Assembly: GCF_051622035.1 (NCBI RefSeq)
Contig: NC_135364.1
Coordinates: forward strand, 22,908,501-22,972,500
Source: Arctopsyche grandis
Taxonomy: Eukaryota > Arthropoda > Insecta > Trichoptera > Hydropsychidae
DNA length: 64,000 nt
Direction of reading: 5' to 3'
Shown: one piece after another, positions 1 through 14,880 of the stretch
Layout: each line of letters begins with the position of its first letter
How positions within the stretch are numbered: the first letter of the stretch is position 1
Position numbers and translations under genes: made by a program
The notes under the pieces: generated by a model
The model's input: the letters and a program-made list of their open reading frames with translations, nothing else
Told to the model about the DNA's origin: nothing
Database searches by the model: none

Positions 1-1472
1 TCTTATTTCGATCATGCCGGTATTCCCCGCGTTATCGCATTATTATTCGTCGAGAAATTTCCTTTCATTAAATCTATTTACTTCTCGGGGCGTTGTTTTT
101 CTTGCTTTCATTTCGTCGGTAGACGTATTTCGGTTTATTTTCGTTATTATTTGATGTTCGCTTTATCGGGGCGGGGCTTAAACCGAGTCGAGCCAACAGC
201 GAATTTGCATATCTCACTTTCAAGTCGACCAATTTTTTTTTATTTATTTATAAAACCTTATCAAAAGGAGCGCGTAATATACACGCCGTGTTATTATTCG
301 TTTTTACGAACGAATTAACCATCAAAGGTGTTTTATTTTCATCCGCGAACGTGACTATGCACGTCCAAATTTTATTTCAACACTTCATATGTAAAACGAC
401 GAAAAGTTGAATATTTAATCGGAATAAATACGCGCGAAAACCCCTCCGTTGAATATCTCTGAGTGTCTCGTGTGCGTATTAAGTATGCAAAGTCGCGCAG
501 AGACGCGAAAAGCGGGAGAGAGGAAAAAAATGACCGGAGGTTTTCCGCAAACGAGACGTTTCAATCCGTTTAATAGTTCAATTTGGCAGAAAAGGGAAGG
601 ATGTGGCTCTTCTGACCCTCGAATTTATGTCGACTTTATTTCAGAGCGTTGTCAAATAACGTGGAAAAATTTAACGAAGCTTTTTTACCTCTCCTTCTGG
701 AAAAGTGACCCTCCCCTCGTCCATTTGCGTTGTTTAAATCAATTGACGATGAAATAATAATACGTGATTTGTCGAGCGGAATAATAGATGTGATTGAAGT
801 ATTGGTTTTTTAAAAGGAACGCTAAAATTATTCTGTCAACTTGATTACTTTTCAATTCAGAAAATTCATGTTTTAAAATGTAGATTGTAAATTAATTTAA
901 TAATTAATCCACTATGTGAATCTACAGTTTAAACTATCAAATGCTACTTTAATTAAGATCATAGACTACATTTTTTTGCTTTCCTCCGATCTGAGGAATG
1001 TGTCTATTTTATAATATTATAAATTGGCTTATGTCAAAAGTTTGTTTGCTCAAATTGATTTATTTAATTAGATAATTTGATTTTCACCTTCATTTATTTT
1101 AATCTGTCAATTATTTCGATTAACTCAAATGAATATTTTTTTACAAAACCTTTTTACTTCCACTTATTGACACTTATAATCCACATTTTTATTGTTAAAA
1201 CAAGAAAAACTTATTCTTTTATGTACTTAATTTTCATTTTATATGCTTAGATAAGTATTCAATACAATATAATACAATTTATATTTAATACAAATAGTTT
1301 CAGGCATTTTTTTCAATTTTTGGTAGCTTGGGCAATATTGAAATTTTTCATGTTGAATCAATCGGCTAAGAGTCAATTCAATATTTCTAAATTCATAAAA
1401 TTCTTAAAATTTGTCGTATGCGTATGATTAGTATACATAAAAAAGCTGATATTATATATTTTCTATTTTACA
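1..1472. other. No gene identified
   Basis: Bases 1-760 are richer in CpG than the following AT-rich DNA and hold a 102-codon frame (449-757) with no recognisable protein features. I see nothing that supports a gene; it may be intron or regulatory sequence. Confidence 0.5.
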
Positions 1473-1710
1473 CTCCAGGAAGGCCTAGCAGGTAAACTCA
1501 ACGCGCTTTCCCAGGTTTACATTATCAATCGAAAAATTCGATAGCATATTTTTTTTGAGAAATGCATACATTTTACAGAGGGAATATGCTACCATATTGA
1601 CCTGGAGTCATATATCCAAGGTTTGGCCAGAAACACCAGGCCAGGAATGAATCCACGACTTTTCAGTTGAAAGCATTACACACTAACTACTGAGCTATGT
1701 TGCTAGTTAT
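1473..1710 (-). repeat. tRNA-derived SINE, diverged copy 1
   Basis: Read on the minus strand, it has a tRNA-like head with A-box-like AGCTCAGTAGTTAG and B-box-like GGATTCATTCC. The family core (CTTGGATATATGACTCCAGG) follows, and then the 3' tail containing the reverse of CCAGGAAGGCC near 1480. The same arrangement occurs in copies at 20.6, 42.1, 53.9 and 59.3 kb. Confidence 0.7.
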
Positions 1711-2835
1711 ATTCTTATGGTATATGTATGTACCTATATACTCGAACAATAATGAAACCAAACTTAAGCTGAATATTTTTCTAGATCTTATTCTAAATTT
1801 AAATTTGCCTGACTTCCGATTTGACATAAATCGGAATAGTTCGACCAATAAGCCCGGAATTGCCATCCCCGTGGAGTGTTAAATATATATCGACATCTGG
1901 GACAGATTTACGTTTAAGCGACGTGCATTTCACGAATGCACAATAGGGTGGGTGGGGTGCTTGTGCACGTTCGCCTGCTCTTTTTCGACAGTGCAAGTGG
2001 CAAGAGTGCAAAATGCACGAGCGGTGAAAGAGTGATAAGTCGCGTCGCGGAAGCAGTGTAGCATCGCGTTGCATTTGCATGCTAGAAGATGCATGGGGAT
2101 GCACGGTGTGCAGCGTGCACAGATCTCCTCTCCTCCATTGCACGTTTCACAAAGGCCTCCGGGGGTCTGGGAAACCCCGCCGTATAAAATACGACCTCGT
2201 CGAGGATTTACTCGCCACTTAGACGGACGTGAAACGGACCCCTTGTGCGTCTTTTTTTCATCTGAAATGCAGTCGTCTCGGGATGGGCGAATGCATTGTC
2301 TGCCGTTGCCGTTCAGATGCTCTCAATTTTTTTTATTTTTTGTTTGTTTTCAGTTTTTGATCTATAGATAGTTTATTTAGATGTGTGTTAGAATTTCGTA
2401 TGAATGGTGTTTGTATTTATAGAATGATTTTATTTATTTGTTTTATTTATCGTGGTAGAATCTCGTGCAATGTTCAGAATGTTCTGAAATATAGATAAAA
2501 AAGTGTGATGGATTTTTGAAATGAAATATACACATGTATATTATATACAAAGTGATTTACGATTCAAAATGATTCATTGTCTATAGTGTACGGAGAGATA
2601 TGAGAGCTCATTTCTAAAGAAATTTTCAACATTTACAATATAAATATTGTCTATTTTAACAATTTTTTTATAACATAGATATTATCTCACACAAAACATT
2701 ATGTAAATTATTAAATAAAAAAAGTACTTAATTGCCGTATTCAGCCACATAAATTCAAGTATCAGATAAATATTGCTTATTTTCTATACCTATAAATGCA
2801 TCAATTTTTAGGCAAATAAAAAATGTATTTGTATA
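1711..2835. other. No gene identified; GC-richer block 1880-2310
   Basis: A short non-repetitive block with many TGCA motifs (for example TTGCATTTGCATGCTAGAAG) is open on both strands without family features. The rest is AT-rich. Confidence 0.4.
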
Positions 2836-2837
2836 TA

Positions 2838-3276
2838 CAGGGTGTTATGAAGCTAAGTACAAAGCCTTAAAGAGTTTATAGCTCATATCATTTAGAATAT
2901 TTTGAGCCACTGATACTTTAGTACAAAGTCTTATTTTTATTTACTTATTTTTATTTACACAGTTAATTGCTAATAACTGCCCAAGTTATAAGTGGTATGT
3001 TGATCAATTATTTTTTTTTTTGTTTTTATAATGTTTATTCAATCAAAAAAAAAAAAATTCAACCATCTGTATCAACAAAAAAAAGTATAAGAGGCAAAAT
3101 AAATATTCAAAACTTATAAAATAATGTGAGATTTCGGTGTATTTACTAAACAAATTTACAAATAAAATAAGAAAAAACCATATGACTTTGAACTGAGGTA
3201 TGTGTGGATCAAAACGTTCTAAATTATATGAGCTGTAAACCCTCTAATGTTTTTAACTTAACTTCATAACACACTG
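2838..3276. mobile_element. Mariner/Tc1-like MITE with ~85-bp inverted repeats and TA duplication
   Basis: The left end reads CAGGGTGTTATGAAGCTAAG and the right end is the complement of CAGTGTGTTATGAAGTTAAG. Alignment of the two ends continues imperfectly for about 85 bases (shared blocks include TTATAGCTCATAT/TTACAGCTCATAT). TA flanks both sides (2836-2837, 3277-3278). There is no coding capacity in 439 bp. Confidence 0.8.
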
Positions 3277-3278
3277 TA

Positions 3279-6200
3279 TATATATTATATTATAAAATCA
3301 TGTATAATACGTTGTTGAAAAATGATATCCATTCGTAATGGAATCAGCACATTTCATTAATCTTTTTTAAATGATATAAAAGTAAAATTATGGAATTTGA
3401 TAAAATTAAGCGACAGTAGCAATAATATTATATGTTTTCGTGTTTTTTTGAATGAATTTCTTTAATATTTGGGTTTTGAGTTTCTTTAACTTTTAAATTT
3501 TGGGTGTATAAAAAAATATGTCCAAATTAAAAATAAAATCATGGAATGTTAATTCTAAACGCATACATATTTATATTTAAGTGGTATATTCAAAATTTAA
3601 ATTGTAGATATTGTAATAAATTATGTTATGTAATATTCTGAAAACCAGTTGGGAAAATCTGCATATTATAATGGGGTGGTTTTATGTGTCTAGTTACAAT
3701 GCATTATTTCATTCAACTTGCGCATCGTTTCACATTCATACATAGTTTATAAAAATCCACCGTCATATATAAATATTGTATAAGTATAATATACTCTGTT
3801 ATAAACGAATAATATCCGAATTTCGTATAACATTTGACACTTTTATAGATTGGCGGGGTGTGTATTGACGTTTGCTTTTTTTCGAATACGAAAATATTCA
3901 CATACTTTTTTTTTATATAATATATAAGAGTTTCTTGGAAATCTCCGCGGATTTTCCACGCGTTGTATACGCTCCTCGCATTGACAATTAAACCTCTTGG
4001 GAAATTTCGAATTGGCGAAATGGAAATAAAAACCACATTTCGCTTCGCAAAAAAACAACCTGTACGTTTACAAAGCCCGTCGACGTTCGAGCAAATAGGC
4101 ACCCCCTATTTACCCTACGTGTGCGGAAGAAAAAAACGAAATATTTCAAAATACACGATTTTGCGGGGAGACTGTAGTGGAATGTGTAGAATTTATCCCC
4201 CGACATCATGCCCAAATTGTATTCATGTGTTGTGTGAATTTTCAGACTCTTATGAAGACTTTTCGTCGTCGACTTCCCTTTAAGGGTAGTTCGAGGTCTG
4301 GCCTTTTAACCCGACCAGCCCTCGCGGTCTAACACTGCCCTTACGATTTAAGATAGTGAGTCCAAACAAACCGATATTTATTGTATATATATCTATATGT
4401 GTGTAAAATTTAATGCTTGTTCGTTAGCATCCACTTTAAATGATACAAAAATATGTCTTCGTATGAGCATGACTTGCTATGGAACGTTCCCCCCCCCCCC
4501 CAAATCCTTTTATATCTATGTATAAATACACATTTAGTGATTTAAAAAAATATATTCACTTATATACATATATGTTTTCGTCTGTAGTATTGTGATTATA
4601 TTATATAATATAAAGGTTTGTTTATTTTATAATTGTAATAAATGTGTAGGAGTTACGTGCATGTTAAATTCTGATGATTACGTTCTTCATTATATTATAT
4701 TTTATATGTTATTATTTCTTCTGAACAATCTGAATCTCTATCTCTCCCTCTCTATCTCTATAAGAATGGTTTATAATGGGTGTGTATGTATATTTATTTC
4801 TTGTTCATTTTTATACTATAAATATTTTCATGAATAATATAAAATATACGAAATAAATGGAATTAAGTGTGTTCTCTTGATTCGCAGCTTAGCTTATTTA
4901 ATACAGGCAAAAATTATGATATTTTTTTTATACATGTACTATATTTAAAGCACATATTTTACTTTTGAAATGTTGAGAGCATTTTTTTAAGAAGTAAAAT
5001 AATACGATACAATCAGTTTTAATGATTTTTTATATATGTACATTAATAATTTGTTTTTGTAAATTTCTAGCGTTTATACAATAAATATGGTTAAGGTTTT
5101 GTTAGAAATAAAATGTCAAACGTTTTCGTTATTCTGACATTGCTGATTTTGCTTTTTATATCAAAGGAAAAAACATAGACCATTAATATTAGTTGTGAAG
5201 AATGTTCGGTGTCGTTACTTTTCAAATTGTATTATTCTTTTTCAGTGAGTAAAATAAGAAAAATAAAATATACGGAACGAGAGAATACTCGTTTCAAAAC
5301 GCGATGTTTGCCTTTTGACTTAAAACAAACCTTGAAGGAAATAAAATGTGAGCGCGAAATTATCAAGCAAACGAACGAAATGCGGCTCTTTGAAGCGATA
5401 TTTTTTTTAAATGAAACTTCGAGAGGAAAATACAGCCTTCGTCGCTCAACTAGACATTTTAAATTATCGTATTTCATTTTGAATATCATCCCCGCTGCGA
5501 TCGATGAAAACTGTGCGCTTTTATCGTGTCGGGAACCGTTAATTAAAAATTGTTGTAAAACGATCGGTAAACGGCTAACTCTCTCATATATAATTCAAAA
5601 TATTAACGATCGTTTCATCTCACTAATTGCCAGTTAATTACATTTTCCGTCAAGTGTTATTGTTTTTCAGTGAAAATAATGATTTGACGTGTTTTTAATT
5701 GATTCCAAGCGGTCTGTTAATAATCTGAAAACAAACATTGAAACGTTAATCAAATTTACTGGATAACACACATACACTGTAATTATTTACGAGATTAAAC
5801 TGTGTCGAATTAAGCTTCATCAAAAATTAGTAGCGCAAATCCAATGTTCAGGACACTGTCTGTGTTTTGTAAGGGTGAAATTTAAAATAAACCCACGTTC
5901 TGTCAATATTGAACCCGTTCGGTTGAAAGGTCGAAAGTCGGTGATAATTATTTGAGCTGTTGCGATGATTACTAGTCAATTAGGGTTAATGGGTCACGCT
6001 TCGCGGGACTCCGTCTACTATTTGTCTTTTGGAAGTTTGCAAAGTTGTCTACTAACATTAAAGATAGCGACTTTGCATGGTAGGTGTACAAAGTTAACGA
6101 TGGTGATGATCTTTGATCGCAAACTTGCCCTAATGGGTTTGAATTTAACCCTATCTGGGTTGGACGCCATAAAAAACAAAAGTCAATACAAAATAGAATA

Positions 6201-6884
6201 AAAATTATAATAAGATTAAATTTAACGCACATAGTTTTACGTAATGGATCTATTTCAAGCCTCATCAGCAATTTCTTGATATATATTTTTATGTACTCCA
6301 CCGATAGAGCCAAATGCATTCAATTTAATAATACATAGCAGAACTCACTCCTTATATTTTTCTTTTATATTGTACAATCATATAACCTATTAGTGAAGTA
6401 AAAATATAATTGAGAGTTAATGAGAGCCAATAATACAAATTTTATAAGATATAGTGTGAAAAAGATGAAGATATAGGTGTTTAAACAATTAAAATCTGAC
6501 AGGACGAGTGGGTGATGAAAAGTCAAACATATAAGGTTACTGACCGGTAAACGTCAAGGTGACCAAAATGTTTGCATTTGAGTCTATTACGATTATTTTT
6601 CACCATCGAATTATCAAAATCGATTTAAATTTCCATCGTTGACCACACCGCGCAAAATAGCAAAGTTTCAAAACGATTGGAAGACTGTAGGAATAGATAC
6701 TGAGTCGTTAGCGAAGTGAAACATAGAAAAGTGTAGTATAAATAGTCATGAAAGATGTTAGAAATTACTTTGAGAGCAAGTTTCATGAAGGATGCTTAAA
6801 ATTACTTATTAGATTTAGATCCATTTGGCAAAATATAATTATAATTAAAATACTAAATTTCCATTCTAATTGATGTGCTACAGT
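3279..6884. other. No gene identified
   Basis: AT-rich DNA with two GC-richer unique patches (3940-4330, 5240-5620). The 142-codon frame at 5209-5637 is the longest single frame in the window apart from conserved genes, but has no recognisable motif, signal peptide or splice partner. Confidence 0.4.
4489..4501. repeat. Poly-C run of 13
   Basis: Thirteen consecutive C residues in strongly AT-rich surroundings. It may vary in length between copies or sequencing reads. Confidence 0.9.
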
Positions 6885-7215
6885 ATTTTCTGTTCAAAAA
6901 ATGCGATTACTTTACCTTCTCCTGCTCCTGATATTGAGCGCCGATCGACGAGTGACGTCAGCGTCAGATGCGCTGCGCGGGAGCGTACACACACACACAC
7001 ACGTTCATTTGTCATTTAGAACGGGTGAACGGGTTAGATTGACGAGCGTGTAATGCGCGCACTCAACTTTTTCTATATTAATACGTGCACGCGCGCTCCT
7101 ATAAATTACCTTACATTATATTTATATCTGAAATATAACTTTATTTTAATTCTTGTATCAATTTCTTTCTGAAACCACCCGTTGAAATTAACGGGCACTA
7201 CACTATGTAGTCAAA
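6885..7215 (-). mobile_element. Possible Helitron-type 3' terminus
   Basis: CCCGTT-GAAATT-AACGGG at about 7179-7196 forms a short hairpin close to the sequence CACTACACTATG. Helitron 3' ends have such a hairpin followed within about 12 bases by CTRR; here the terminal tetramer would be CTAT, one base off. The adjacent GC-rich block (6940-7085) with a (CA)n run may belong to the same element. No Rep/helicase coding was seen. Confidence 0.3.
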
Positions 7216-7379
7216 AATAATTAGTGCGATCAGAAATATTCACAGTGAAGTTTTTTTACTTCAAATCTCATACATATGTATGTATGTTGTTAAAGAAAAT
7301 TCTATTATAAATTTTGTATAAAAAAAATATTTTAAAAATGAAATAATGATTGCATAATTGATTTTTATTTTTAAATGCT

Positions 7380-7800
7380 TTTTATTATTACTGAATTATG
7401 TTCACAATACATCTTATATCTACATGCTACTGATCTACTGATCATTTTCTATTTTACAATTTAATTTTAATTTTGTTGGTAATCGTTAGTATTATATTAT
7501 TCTAATGTTGATGTACAGTATAATAGGAAAAAGAGCTCAAAAACCTATTTACAATTTTTATAAATGCTCATAATACATCTGATACATAATATTAATTAAA
7601 GACTCTCTAAAGTCGACGATCTAAAGCAGATTGTGTTTAGGTAATCTGTGTTTATACCTGAAGGGTATAGACATTTTTTTGAAATCACCGAGACTCTTCG
7701 CAAGTGTGTTAGTATGGTTATTAATGATTCTGTCATAGAATCAACTAGTTAGTTTGTTAGTAATGTCTGTAACAAACGGAATATTATTTATGGCATGTAG
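7380..7800. repeat. Dispersed repeat shared with 19.39-19.73 kb
   Basis: Blocks such as CGACGATCTAAAGCAGATTG, CTGTGTTTATACCTGAAGG and GATTCTGTCATAGAATC recur with small changes and in the same order at 19575-19700. The class is unknown; it may be old LINE sequence. Confidence 0.55.
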
Positions 7801-10800
7801 TTTTTTCAAGTTAGTATAATATAATGATTGCATATACATAGTTAACTTCATTCAAATTAATCGACTTCTTGAAATACTTGTGTTAATTAGCATAAAGTTT
7901 TATATAGACAATGTTTTATATTTTCTATTTATTCTCAATTATAGACACGTCTATATATCCATCAATGATTTGACTTCCATTCACCATTGAAGCTTCCAAC
8001 ATTTGATGGAAGTATTGTGGTTGTTGCGCACCTTAGAGCAATTAACTAGCTGCACACCTCAATTTACCGGGACGGGCAATTCAATTAAAAAATCTATCGC
8101 ATTACCACCGACCGGATGTAGACATTCGGAACTTTATTGCTTGGATTAAACATCTTTATATGTATGTATAGTGCATATAATAATAACCAGGGGTGGGGGG
8201 GGGGGTAATTTGTGTAATTCGTACAGGAAATATGACCTCAGTTGAGAAGCGTCGGTGCGTTTGCCCTGAGACACAATGTAATTAAAACTAGGGGTGGCAA
8301 TTAGGGTAGGTGGAGTTTCCAGAGGTTCAATTACCAGGTCTTGGACGAGGAAGCCCTCAAGATGTGTTTTTGCACGAGGACGCAGTCTCCGTCGTCCATT
8401 AGTCGACGATATTGTTCGTCGTGGTGCAAATGACCTTTTCCTTTAAGCGCAAATGCATTTTTGATTACGCGCTCGTCCGTCTACCGTTATAGTGCTTCTA
8501 AAGTTTGACGATGTTTATTTTCAACTTTTCCGCTTCAATCTTTTAATTTTTTAGTTTTTTTTTGTGTATGTATGTTTGTGTGTGTGTGTACAAATAATAT
8601 TGTATGTACGTTGCTTTTTATTTTTCGTTAATTATACGGTTGTATTAAAGGTATAATTCAAAGTGACAGTAAAAGTAAAAGGTCAAATCTCATATCGGAT
8701 TGTGTTTAGTTTGTTATTATATTTCGATTAAAATATTCAGTGTAATTGTAGAATTGTTACAATCGATATCTGTTTGATATATCAAAGTGATTGTATTTAC
8801 ATTTTATAGCATACACTTAGTATTGTTCTTCACAAAGCAAAGATATTTTGGCATTTTAGTTTCGTTCAAAACAACACTATTCATCTAGTTATTTAATGTC
8901 ATTCTAAAGACAGTCCATTATTTACATATATTAAAGAGGTTTATTTTCAATGCTTTTAGTTTAATTTATAGGTTTATTTTGATCGTTAGCATTTCGTAAA
9001 ACTCTTCGAACCACTTCAATTGAATCATTTTCATTTCAATAGAAAATTATGTTATTTAATTGTAATAGATATCATATAAGAGGCACCTTTTTTTCGAAAA
9101 CTGTTTTCTTATTTGGTCGAAATTACCAAAATTACTTGATTTAACATACATAAAATTTGGCATTTTGCGTCAAAATACATATATACATAGGTCATTTTGG
9201 CCGTATAATTAACAAATTTTTGTGTTAAAAATAAAGTAATATCCTCAAGGAAGGTCTTAACGACTTTATTTTCAAAATAATCTCGTAAACATGAAAAAAA
9301 TGACGATTTTATGAAAATAGCGCATAATATGGGGACTTTCAAGCGAAATGGTGATTTTAAATTCTCGTTAATCAGTCTAAACTAATGATATTTGACCGAA
9401 ATTTATTCAATATGTGAATATTATTTAAAAAATAAAAAAAAATCGAAACTATTCTGAAAAAAGAGATATGAATATGCAAAAACTACTTTTTCGAGATATA
9501 TCGGTTGATTAAAGACACAAGACATTGTTTATAATCAATGAAATTTTTTGATTAACTTGGTATTTTGTTGGCTTTCCACTAGATCCACTGATGAAAATCT
9601 AAAATTCGCATTTTTCGTTCTGGCCTATCTTACATGTTGTAGGGAAAATGCTACTGTTAAGAGCAATGCTAAGATTTGGATTTTAATGTTAAAAAACAAG
9701 AACCCTGCGACCTTTTGTGCCCTTGATGTTGCTTTTGTTCACCACTAACTAATAACTAAATATTGCGATAGTGTTTTATTGTAATCCAACTAACCAACGA
9801 CTATCGCATGACCAACGACTATAGTGTTTATCATATTTACTAAATATTGGCAAGAAAATAAAATACGTATCATATTTTTTAGCAAAATACCTAAAATAAA
9901 GCCATCGGTTTTTCACATATGTATATACATGTACACGTGTAAATATTCTAATATTTAACGAAACAATCTTGTTTGATAATCAAGCTTGTGTAATTGAAAT
10001 AAATATTCAAAATAAAATATTATTATTTATTTTAACTACTGCGGTAAATATAATATCGTGAAAGGTTAAATAAATAAAGAATAAATTTAATATTATTTAA
10101 ATGTATATTGTATATATACTTATTTTTATTTTACAGATATTTTGCCTCTGTACAACTGACGCCTCGGGCGGTTGCCTAATCAAACAGTGTCTTTTGCGAC
10201 CTTGATTCCTTCATGAAATAAACGATGTTTTAAATTAACCTCACAATTTCTTTGAGATTCGGCGCTCGGTGTAATTTCCCTGCTTGCCTTATTCAAAGTT
10301 CCAAAACAACACTAATTACCCGAGGAGTTTTCGTGCCGGCGAGCACTCAAATCGAGCGAGCTACTCCAGTTGGAGGATATTATAGTTTCTATTATTCACT
10401 TATATATTATTTGGCGAATTCGAAAACCAAACGCGATAACTTACCCAAATAATGCGACCACTCAAAAATTTAAACCCCTTGTCGAAAACCACTGCACGCC
10501 ATCACGGCATGACTGCATCGCCGATGCGCTCAACCGAAACCCACGTTTGTTTTATTATATAATTTAATTTATTTTTACAAAGGCCTACTCGTATACGTGT
10601 GTGCTGTAGTGTTTTGATGCGATCGCGTGTTTTGTTTTATGTGCATTCGCGAATCGATATCGATTAATAGCGAAACGATTGCACATGCTTCATGATTTAT
10701 TAATGCAACCCATCATGCCGCATGAGTCGCCACACCAACCGTTATGTGTTGGATGGTTGTGTATGTATGTAGGTGGTTTGACGTTTGGCTTTTAACCCTT

Positions 10801-13800
10801 CTGCACACAATGGCCACGTGCCATTTGAGGAGTTTTCCCGGGAAAATTCCTCGCGGAAAATGAACGAGATCGCAATACCGCCCGGCACGGCAGTCGGAAG
10901 ACGAGTTACGATCGAATTTGCACCGAAAACGGCGACATCAAAGGGCAAATTTCATACGACAAGATGTTACTTCAGTCTTTTACTCTTGAAAGACTTTCAT
11001 TCTTAAGGAAAAAGACTTGGAATTCATTAATTCCGGGCGGAAAAAGGGTCGGTGGTTGGCGATATGTATGCAAAGAAGACCCTAGACAAGTTGCGACCCT
11101 TCTGCAGATTTATCCAATGATCGAAAGATTTTTTTCTGATTGCGGGTGTAAATTGTGTCATTTTTTTAATTAAATATAAAATTATTTCATTTAGCTATGT
11201 ACTTTAGATAAACGATAAAAAACATTTACTCCACGCCGTATAATTTTCTATTTCTAGTAAAGCTTCGTCAGAGACTTTTCAGAGTCTGTTTGTTCATTCA
11301 AAACAATTAGTATTACATAAATTAAGTATTAAGTTTTGAATTTAGAATATTTCATTATTAAATCATCTTGTTTTTAAAACAAAAACGTGTTTTCAGAACT
11401 CGTTAGTGCAAATAGCCATCAACTATCTCTTATAGATATGTATATGAGGCGTCATGTTTGAAAGACGTGGAAGTCCAATTTTAAGTTATAAAACACTTTA
11501 TCTGTTTGATTAATTCGCAAATTCTTATCACTTCTTTTAATTCGATATGTCCGAAATCTTGGAAAAGCAGAATAAACGTATTACAGGCCACCAGTATTTT
11601 TAAACGAGATATTTCTCAAAATTAAAAAAATTGGACTTGGCATATGTATGTATGCCACTTTCAATTATAGCGGCTCATATATAGGATAGAATTATCTTTA
11701 TAATTTCTGGCTATATGAACATACATACATATATTAATACAAAGAATCTTAATCTTTTCCCATGCAGTTTTTATGGGCTTTTAAAAGCTTTTATGAGCTA
11801 TTTGAATAAAATGTTATTCAATTGAAACGTTTTAAGTTTCACATGTTGACTTTGAGTAACTTTTCCAATACATCATATACTTTTTGAATATCATACAAAG
11901 AAATATTTCCCTTCTACAGTCTTATACTATAATAAAATGTAATGCTCAGTAGATACATATATTTCCTTTGAACTAATGTATAATATAACTTTCAAGTCAG
12001 TAATTAATTGTCCAATATAAATTAAACGTAGGAAACAAAAGCAAGTTTTGAATGAAACTTTTAATACAATGTACATAAATATGTATACAAAACAGTAGGT
12101 GGCTTTCAATCTTTGGCAAATTTGGCAAGGTTTATTATTTAAGGAGTGTATTTAAGGCAATTTAAACTTACAGAATTTGACCGGATACATTGCAGAGGCA
12201 TTCCACTTTTCGCAAAGGTAAAAGGTAAACCAAATGAAAATTCTTCACAACGATATTAAAACAGAACGATTCGAAGTTTACGGTATTTACATATTTTGAA
12301 TGCGTTTCTCAAAATGGCTAAGTACATACGTACAAATGCCTACGTACATTTTAAAAATACTCGGAATAACATTTCCATTTTCTTTGAAGCGTATCTTTCG
12401 TCGGTCAATCTAAATTAATCAATCAACACCGAGTTAACGACGCGACTGAGAGGCGTTTCTACTTTATTTTAGCGTAATCTTTGTTTCCGGTTCGATTAAC
12501 ACTTTAACCTCGTCACTCAGCTTTAAGTCCGCCATACATTTTAACGTAGCTCTTTACACAAAATGGGAAATTGAATTAAATTCGACGCCAGCTGTGCCAT
12601 TCTCGTGGCCGTTTAATATTTCACACGCGCAAAGTGTGCATACGAGAAATCTGACGAAACCGTACACGGAAAAGACGGACGTTTCGGAAAAACATGCTGC
12701 CCTTTCTTCCTGAGGGTTCAGATCGATAAATAATTCTGTTCGTTTGGTGGAAGGAAGCAGGTAACATCTCCCATAGGACTAGGGCTGATCTGATCCCATG
12801 GGATGGTGGAAGACAGCCAGTCTAGCACAGACCTTCCTTAAAATACCTTATTCATGTAATTGTATGCGAAACGGGATACCATTGAGGTACATATTTGCAG
12901 AATAAAATCGACATGAATAAAAAAATCTTACGAGCTTTTTGAAAATACTTATATATGCTATAATGTTTGAAAATCTCTTCTGGTAAGTGCTTTTAAAAGG
13001 TCGCTTCTACAAATCGACTAAGTGGTCAGTTCAATATTGCTCGCGTAGTTTCAATGTTTAATGAAATCTTATTTTTCAAGCTCGGTTTATAATGTGTTAT
13101 GGGGCAATGTAAGTTTGTAAACATATTGGAAAATTAATATGCAAAGATTGTACGCATAACTTTATATGATGAAGTTTGAGAATGTTATAAGTTTTCCAGT
13201 GTGATTTGACATTTGCTATCAGTTTAGATGTGTATGCCATTTATAATGTCATTTCCATATTCTATTTATATACAACAAAGCAAATATTCCATATTCGATT
13301 TGAATATTAAATTTAGTAACACAATCGGGGAATATATTTGGTTTGGCTTAAGACATTTTAACCATTTAACTAATTATATTTTATTATTCAAGAGCTATAC
13401 ATATATGATTGTTGAAAGTCACATAAAGTATTGGATGACTTGATTTTTATAACAAAGCTGTTGAGTGGCTTCGATGTGAAAGTTCTAACATTCAAAAATA
13501 TTTTCCATTTTAGAATACTATGGAAATCTACTGGAAAATTTAACTGTTTTTATTACATACATTTCAATTGGTATAATGCGATATCAAATATGTGAATGGT
13601 TTTTACTATGAACTTATCTAATTCATTATTCAAAACAAAAAAAATCAATCAAGAATTCAGAAATCATATTCATATAATATATGCAATAATAATCGTCAAT
13701 GTCGTTAACCTTGACATGACCGAGAATGGGGTTTTCTTTATTGCTTATGAGTGGAATTTTTCCGGAAAACCTGCGGGCGTTTTTGGGGTTTTCCACGGTC

Positions 13801-14880
13801 GTAAAAATACCGTCAAAAGCTCAGATCACAATTTCGCTTTTATTTCTCATATATTAAAACACACACACGGTAACCGCAGAACGAACTCATAGCATGACAA
13901 TGACGTTTAAACTATTAAATGTAACATATAATATTATAATACCTCATTAATAATCCAATATATATATATATATAGAAATTAGATCAATTCATTTAAAGCA
14001 CACTCCAATAAAATGCCAGCATAATACGATGTAGCAGATCCTTAGCTGACGATTCGCTTTTACTGAGCTCAATAAAATAAAATAAGTATGTAGAAGAAAC
14101 ATTTATTAATCTATCATGTATGTATATGGTAGTTTTTATTCAGTTCTTGGAATAATATGGTATATTTAATAAGTAGAGGATTTATGTTCCGTGTATGGTA
14201 TATCTAATAAGTAGAGAGTTCATCAAATATTTAAATTTTTAAGCAGCAAGCTTTCAGTCCATCACAGTCGCTGTCACTAATTAGTATAGCCAAGTACTAT
14301 TATCTGTGGTTCAGATGTGGCGCAGATGATTGGCTGTTTATCTCTCGCATTCAAATGTAATTACGTTCCAAATAATAGACGTGGCAGATTGGTCGTTGAA
14401 TACGACTCGATTAATAATTCAACGGAACAGATTGAACATCACAGCTCCAAACAGGTAGCGGATTTATACGTACACATTATATATGTATGTAGTATATGTA
14501 TATGCTGTTCAAGAATTCGCCACGTCTTTTCCAGGCTCCCTAGTGTCGTCCCTTCGATATCCAATTAAAATCTCCACATCGCATTTAGCCGCAGAGGATT
14601 TGAGTGCATCTCGTCGTTGCACAATCTGCACAAAGTTACCCACTCAGGTTAGCTTGCATGGTTTACCTGGTACCCCTATCGAGACAATGCATCCAGTGTT
14701 GCATTCGACGAGAGTGCGCTATCTTCCCTAGAGATCGATAAACCCATCAGCTACCCGACAATGTACCAGACTAATAGTCACTTCTCGTTAAAGTATGAAA
14801 TGCAAGCCTTTCAAGGTTTTAGTGGGATAAATCTTGTAGTCAATTTTAGACCCACTTCCATCAAGCCAGATTTATAATAG
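7801..14880. other. No gene identified; several unique GC-richer patches
   Basis: Unique-looking patches occur at 8030-8500, 10150-11150, 12380-12860 and 13720-13880, separated by AT-rich DNA. Frames are short and lack support. A ~50-bp duplication (GGTATAT..TAATAAGTAGAG) is at 14157-14220. This may be the long intron of the gene ending at 26778. Confidence 0.4.

Noticed and set aside
449-757. 102-codon + strand frame
   Set aside because: No features beyond being open; composition only.
5209-5637. 142-codon + strand frame
   Set aside because: No recognisable domain, signal peptide, splice partner or codon pattern; AT-rich frames of this length can occur by chance in 64 kb.
5970-6165. TTAA-flanked piggyBac-type element (GGGTTAA ... 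TTAACCC)
   Set aside because: The ends do not form extended inverted repeats and no second copy was seen.
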